Below are positions 59,899 to 64,000 of a stretch of DNA of 64,000 nt, piece by piece (position 1 is the first letter of the stretch; each line of letters opens with the position of its first letter). The DNA is taken from NCBI RefSeq assembly GCF_021390935.1, contig NZ_JAJPUI010000010.1, positions 207,549 to 271,548 of the forward strand. Reading direction: 5' to 3'. The position numbers and the translations under genes are program-made. Origin of the DNA: Streptomyces sp. CC228A (GTDB taxonomy: Bacteria; Actinomycetota; Actinomycetes; Streptomycetales; Streptomycetaceae). The notes under the pieces were generated by a model. That model searched no databases. It was not told where the DNA came from and saw only the letters and a list, made by a program, of their open reading frames with translations.

Positions 59899-61269
59899 GT
59901 GCGGGCGCCCTCGCCGCGGCGGCGGGTCCGGCCGGTGCCGCGCCTCGCCGCGGTCCTCGTGCTTCCGGCCCTCCTGGGAGCCGCCGCCCTGGACCCGGCG
60001 CAGGCCGGCACGGTCGCGGGCGGCCCGGTGCTCGCGCAGAACTTCCCGGACCCGGACGTGGTGAAGGTGGGCGACACGTACCACGCGTACGCGACGAGCA
60101 CGACCGGCAGGAACGTCCAGCACGCCACCTCCCGCGACCTGCTGCACTGGACCGTCGGCACCGAGGACGTCCTGCCCGTGCTCGGCAGCTGGGTGGGCGA
60201 GCCGGAGCACCGCGTGTGGGCGCCGGACGTCTTCGCCCACGACGGCGGGTTCACCCTGCACTACACGGCGCACGACCGCGCCTCCGGGCGGCAGTGCATC
60301 GGCGCGGCCGTCGCCGCCGCGCCGTCCGGACCGTTCCGGCCGGTCGGGGACGGCCCGCTCGTCTGCCCGGCCGAGGACGGCGGGGCCATCGACGCCGCCG
60401 GGTACGCGGAGGGCGGCCGGCGGTACATGCTGTGGAAGAGCGACGGCAACTGCTGCGGGAAGGACACGTGGCTGCACCTGCAGCCCGTCTCGGCGGACGG
60501 CACCCGCACCACGGGCCCGGCAGTCCGGCTGTTCCGGCAGGAGCTGCCGTGGGAGGGCGCCATCGTCGAGGCGCCCACGCTCGTCCGCCGCGACGGACGG
60601 TACGTGCTGTTCTACCCGGCCGGGTCGTACGGAGCGGACGGCTACGCGACCGGGTACGCCACGGCCGACGCCCTCGCCGGCCCGTACACGAAGGGGCCGG
60701 AGCCGCTGCTCACCACCGACTCGCTCGCGGGCGCGGTGCGCGGCCCCGGCGGGCAGGACGTGGTGACGGGCCCGGACGGCCGGGACCGGATCCTGTTCCA
60801 CGGCTGGGACGCGGACCACGGGCGCCGCTTCCTGTACGCCGCCGACCTGGGGTTCGCGGACGGCCGCCCGGTGGTCAGGGGCAGCCGGGTGCGCCACCAG
60901 GCGGAGGACGCCCGGGTGCACCGGGCGCTGGTCCGGGACGCGCGGGGCGCGTGGGGCGGCCGGGCGGTGGGGCACATCGACCACGCCGACAGCTCCGTGG
61001 AGTTCCGGGTGTTCGCCGCGTCGGCCGGCCCGCACACACTGGCGGTCCGCTACGGCAACGGCTCCCTCGGCGAAGGCGGCGCCCCGCTGGCGGCCTCGCA
61101 CGACCTGTGGGTGAACGGCGAGGACAGGGGTGCCGTGCGCTACCCGTACACGGGCTGGGACGACTGGCGCACCGTCGAACGGCCCGTCGTCCTGCGCGAG
61201 GGCTGGAACACGCTCCGGCTGGCGAAGGGACTCCACTACACGGAGCTGGACGCCGTGGAAGTGGGCTGA
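59899..61269 (+). CDS. Secreted glycoside hydrolase family 43 enzyme with C-terminal CBM
   Basis: 456 residues from GTG 59899. Signal peptide (RRRVRPVPRLAAVLVLPALL, GAAALDPAQA cut site near 36). The GH43 five-bladed propeller follows: catalytic base Asp in NFPDPDVVKVGDTYHAYATS, second Asp in EDGGAIDAAGY, acid Glu in WEGAIVEAPTLVRRDGRYVL. From about 330 a CBM6/35-like beta-sandwich (SSVEFRVFAASAGPHTLAVR, YGNGSLGEG, WNTLRLAKGLHYTELDAVEV). By family it cleaves arabinan or xylan side chains outside the cell; the exact linkage cannot be told. No regulator or sugar transporter adjoins it. Confidence 0.88.
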   Translation: MRAPSPRRRVRPVPRLAAVLVLPALLGAAALDPAQAGTVAGGPVLAQNFPDPDVVKVGDTYHAYATSTTGRNVQHATSRDLLHWTVGTEDVLPVLGSWVGEPEHRVWAPDVFAHDGGFTLHYTAHDRASGRQCIGAAVAAAPSGPFRPVGDGPLVCPAEDGGAIDAAGYAEGGRRYMLWKSDGNCCGKDTWLHLQPVSADGTRTTGPAVRLFRQELPWEGAIVEAPTLVRRDGRYVLFYPAGSYGADGYATGYATADALAGPYTKGPEPLLTTDSLAGAVRGPGGQDVVTGPDGRDRILFHGWDADHGRRFLYAADLGFADGRPVVRGSRVRHQAEDARVHRALVRDARGAWGGRAVGHIDHADSSVEFRVFAASAGPHTLAVRYGNGSLGEGGAPLAASHDLWVNGEDRGAVRYPYTGWDDWRTVERPVVLREGWNTLRLAKGLHYTELDAVEVG

Positions 61270-61522
61270 CACCGGAGCCCGACGGCAGAGCGGGACCCGG
61301 GCGCCCGACGGCGGCGGGGGCGGTTCCTGGCGGTCCGGCGGAGGGCGGTGCGGCGGAGTACGGCGGGGCCGAGGGGGGTCCGGGAGAGGGCGGTCCGGGA
61401 GAGGACTGGACGGGGAAGAGCGGCGCGGAGAGGGCTGCTCGGCGGAGGGCGAACCGGGAGCCCGGAGAAGGCCAGCCGTCAACCCCACTTCTGGCGGTCG
61501 CCGCGGTCGCAGGCCGCGGTGG

Positions 61523-61858
61523 TCAGGCAGGCCGTCCCGTCGTGCAGGCACTCCCCCGTGGTACGGCTGCGGCCGCCTCGGCCACCGCCGCCTCCAGGTC
61601 GGCCCGCCGCAGCCGCAGCATGACGCGCAGCTCGTCGGCGCCCACCTCGCCGTCCACGATCGCCCGCACCTGGTCGAGCGTGAAGCCGAGGTCCCTTGAG
61701 CGCGATCACGCGGCTGAGCCGGGCGAGCTGCCCGGCCTCGTAGTACCGGTAGCCGCTGTGCGGGTCGACCCGGCGGGCTGCAGCAGTCCCACGGCATCGT
61801 AGTGCCGCAGCATCCGGACGGACACGGCGCCGTGGGCGAAGTCTCCGATGGTGAACAT
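61523..61858 (-). pseudogene. MerR-family regulator fragment, frameshifted
   Basis: ATG 61858 starts FTIGDFAHGAVSVRMLRHYD, a MerR helix-turn-helix, then AVGLLQPA. A missing base near 61,781 shifts VDPHSGYRYYEAGQLARLSR out of frame, and an extra G near 61,696 shifts DLGFTLDQVRAIVDGEVGAD. The frame then stops at 61523 after RLRRADLEAAVAEAAAAVPR, far short of a full effector domain. Both lesions are single-base. It lies in the heavily damaged last 2.5 kb. Confidence 0.75.
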
Positions 61859-61879
61859 GACGCTCCTTACGGCACCGCC

Positions 61880-62480
61880 TCACACCGTGTCAGGGTCAAG
61901 CACCACGGCGAAGCCGAGGAACAGCGCGCCCGCCGCCGAGGTGGCCCCCGCGGACAGCCGCCTGCGGCGCCGGAACGTCGCGGCCAGCTTCGTGCCGCCG
62001 AATATCAGGGCGCTGGCGGTAGAGGACGCCATACGGGGCTACGTGCCGAGCACGACGAAGGAGGGCGGTGCAAGGTACGCCGGATCCGCACGAACTGCAC
62101 GAAGAAGGCGACGAAGAACAGATCGCCTTGGGGTTGACCAGGCTGAGTCACGACGAGGGCGCGACGGAAGGGGCGCTCCTGAGCCGCGCGGCGGCGGACG
62201 GCGCGCCCTCTTCCGGGTCCGCGTCCCGCCGGGTGCGCCACATGCCCCACGCGGCCCGCAGCATGCCGACGGCGAGCCACGTCAGCAGGTAGCCGGCGCC
62301 CACGTACTCCGATCCCGAACAGCAGGGCGTTGGCCTGGAGCAGGGAGGCGACGCCCGCCGCCGACAGGGTCATCAGCACCGTGTCCCCGCACCAGACGCC
62401 GGCCGCGGCGTGGTCGCAGAGCACCGACAGGCAGTAGGTGAACAGGCCGTCGAGGTAGGGCTCGTACCGGGCGGGCGGGC
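61880..62480 (-). pseudogene. LysE/LeuE-family amino-acid exporter, damaged
   Basis: Readable pieces in different frames: LDGLFTYCLSVL, AAAGVWCGDTVLMTLSAAGV with ASLLQANALLFGI, LLTWLAVGMLRAAWGMWRT, ERPFRRALVVTQPGQPQGDL, LFFVAFFVQFV, and a C-terminal ALIFGGTKLAATFRRRRRLS to a stop at 61880. They match the LeuE order, but segments between LDGLF and AAAGVW are missing and at least three frameshifts are present. Only a remnant can be annotated; the true start is not identifiable. Confidence 0.65.
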
Positions 62481-62720
62481 TCTGCGCGAGCGTACGGGAC
62501 CCGCTCCGGGGCGCACGGCGCTACGCCCGGTGTGCGCCGGTGGTGTACGTAGGGGTTCCCTTGGGACCCGTCCCGCACTTTAAGCCTTACGGGTGAACGC
62601 GTCCTCGAAAGAGGGCAGCGGCCTTGCCTCCGCCGCCGGTGCACCGCTATAGGCCACCCGGCCGGGCCGGGGCTGTCCGCGGGCCGGAGGCTGTCAGTGG
62701 GCACCGCTACGGTGTGGCGC

Positions 62721-64000
62721 ATGGCTGCCCGTACGAAATCGTCGAAGGACGGCCGTCGTACCGCTGCACGGAGTGCGGTTGGACGACGGTCAAGTGGCTC
62801 GGCCGCCGCCCCGAGTGCCAGGCGTGGGGGACGGTCGAGGAGTACAGGGCGGCGCCCGCCGTCCGCACGACCGCGGCGGCCGGTGTCGGCCGCCGCGCTG
62901 CCCATCGCCCAGGTGGACGGGCGGCAGGCGACGGCCCGTGCGACGGGGGTCGACGAGCTCGACCGGGTGCTGGGCGGGGGTCTGGTGCCGGGGGCGGTCG
63001 TGCTGCTGGCGGGCGAGCCCGGGGTGGGCAAGTCGACGCTGCTGCTGGACGTGGCGGCGAAGGCGGCGAGCGAGGAGCACCCCACCCTGTATGTGACGGG
63101 TGAGGAGTCGGCGAGCCAGGTCCGGCTGCGGGCCGACCGCATCGGGCGCTGCACGACCACCTGTACCTCGCGGCCGAGACGGACCTGTCGGCGGTGCTGG
63201 GGCACCTCGACGCGGTGAAGCCGTCGCTGCTGGTCATGGACTCGGTGCAGACGGTGGCGTCGCCGGAGATCGACGGGGCGCCGGGCGGCATGGCGCAGGT
63301 GCGGGAGGTGGCGGGCGCGCTGATCCGCGCCTCCAAGGAGCGGGGCATGGCCACCCTCCTGGTGGGCCACGTCACGAAGGACGGTGCGATCGCGGGACCG
63401 CGGCTCGGACGAGGTCGGCTGCTTCGAACTGCACGACGAGGGGATCACGGGGCTCGCCGGCCCAGCGGGCTCTTCTGACCCGCCGCGCGCCGGTGCCGGG
63501 CACGTGTCTGACGGTGACGCTGGAGGGGCGGGCGTCCGCTGGTGGCCGAGGTGCAGGCGCTGACCGTGGACTCGCAGATCCCCCTCACCGCGGCGGACGA
63601 CGTCCGGCCTGGAGACGTCCCGGGTGTCGATGATGCTGGCGGTCCTGGAGCAGCAGGGGCGGATCAGCGCGCTGGGCAAGCGGGACATCTACAGCGCCAC
63701 GTGGGCGGGGTGAAGCTCTCGAGCGGCCGCCGACCTGGCGGTCGCGCTGGCCCTGGCCTCGGCCGCGAGCGACACGCCGCTGCCGAAGAACCCCGTGGCG
63801 ATCGGCGAGGTGGGGCTCGCGGGCGAGGTCCGGCGCGTGACGGGCGTCCAGCGCCGCCTCGCCGAGGCCCACCGCCTCGGCTTCACCCACGCCCTGGTCC
63901 CCGGAGACCCGGGCAAGGTGCCACCCGGCATGAAGGTGACGAAGTCGCCGACATGGGCGACGCCCTGCGAGTCCTGCCGCGCTCCCGCAGGGCGGCACGG
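62721..64000 (+). pseudogene. radA: DNA repair protein RadA, multiple frameshifts and internal loss
   Basis: ATG 62721 begins AARTKSSKDG; the zinc-finger part SYRCTECGWTTVKWLGRRPE (one Cys of the C4 set reads Arg) continues in another frame. Then ELDRVLGGGLVPGAVVLLAG with Walker A GEPGVGKST, YVTGEESASQVRLRADRIG, and in a further frame LVMDSVQTVASPEIDGAPGG and LVGHVTKDGAIAGPRL. About 30 residues including the RadA KNRFG-type motif region are absent before DEVGCFELHDEGITG. Later pieces (VDSQIPLTAADD, ALASAASDTPLPKN-like, IGEVGLAGEVRRVTGVQRRL) run to the window end. RadA remodels recombination intermediates. The state suggests bad sequence at a contig end. Confidence 0.85.

Noticed and set aside
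1..64000. tRNA, rRNA, insertion sequences, att sites, origin
   Set aside because: Read for tRNA T-loop patterns, transposase motifs and DnaA-box clusters; none seen by eye.

Overview
The window is very GC-rich DNA with GTG starts, 4-bp ATGA/GTGA gene overlaps and strong GC stem-loops between genes. Its gene content (a CYP157/CYP154-type P450 pair, the futalosine menaquinone genes mqnB/mqnD, DUF3027, DUF2771, an XPB-type helicase, HelD, SerC) points to a Streptomyces chromosome. Most of it is ordinary core and semi-core genome. The exception is an accessory biosynthetic locus at about 30.4-40.1 kb.

Layout. 0-7 kb: tail of a P450 operon, serC, an imine-reductase-like oxidoreductase divergent from its HxlR regulator with a clear palindromic operator, and secreted proteins. 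7-12.4 kb: a class IV aminotransferase, a secreted propeller-like protein, an SGNH hydrolase, an XRE/MmyB regulator and an NADPH:quinone-type oxidoreductase. 12.7-16.4 kb: a MurNAc uptake and recycling operon (PTS EIIBC, murQ, RpiR regulator). 16.4-24.3 kb: small proteins, a CmlR-like exporter, an HD protein, copper ATPase and cutC flanking a promoter region with two CsoR boxes and a dre-like site, a CGNR regulator and a phosphodiesterase. 24.4-28.8 kb: HelD and XPB helicases. 29.1-40.1 kb, all on the minus strand: an Old Yellow Enzyme, then pseudouridine-phosphate glycosidase, a tautomerase, a BpsA/IndC-type indigoidine synthetase, an EamA exporter, a eukaryote-like uracil phosphoribosyltransferase and a TrpF-fold protein that lacks the catalytic Cys. 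40.4-53 kb: the XPB companion protein, a HAAS-like membrane protein, HAD hydrolase, cold-shock protein, mqnD-mqnB-DUF2771, an MFS protein, DUF3027 and an F420-reductase-like protein. 53.2-61.3 kb: a sacsin/HSP90-like ATPase, a CtpE-like P-type ATPase and a secreted GH43 enzyme. 61.5-64 kb: damaged copies of merR, lysE and radA.

The most notable system is the 30.4-40.1 kb locus. It resembles the published minimycin (C-nucleoside) / indigoidine cluster, having NRPS, PsuG-like C-glycosidase, transporter and UPRT counterparts, but the phosphatase/DUF4243 gene MinC is absent. A tautomerase translationally coupled to psuG and a Cys-less TrpF homologue are present instead. This suggests a variant C-nucleoside or blue-pigment pathway.

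Two caveats apply throughout. First, many genes carry single-base frameshifts next to G/C runs, and the last 2.5 kb also has gene-internal deletions, so 'pseudogene' entries are probably mostly sequence or assembly errors. Second, intergenic regions repeatedly hold minisatellites of differing unit length (13, 19, 21, 24, 37, 39, 47 bp), often starting at a stop codon. No tRNA, rRNA, CRISPR array, insertion sequence or replication origin was seen.
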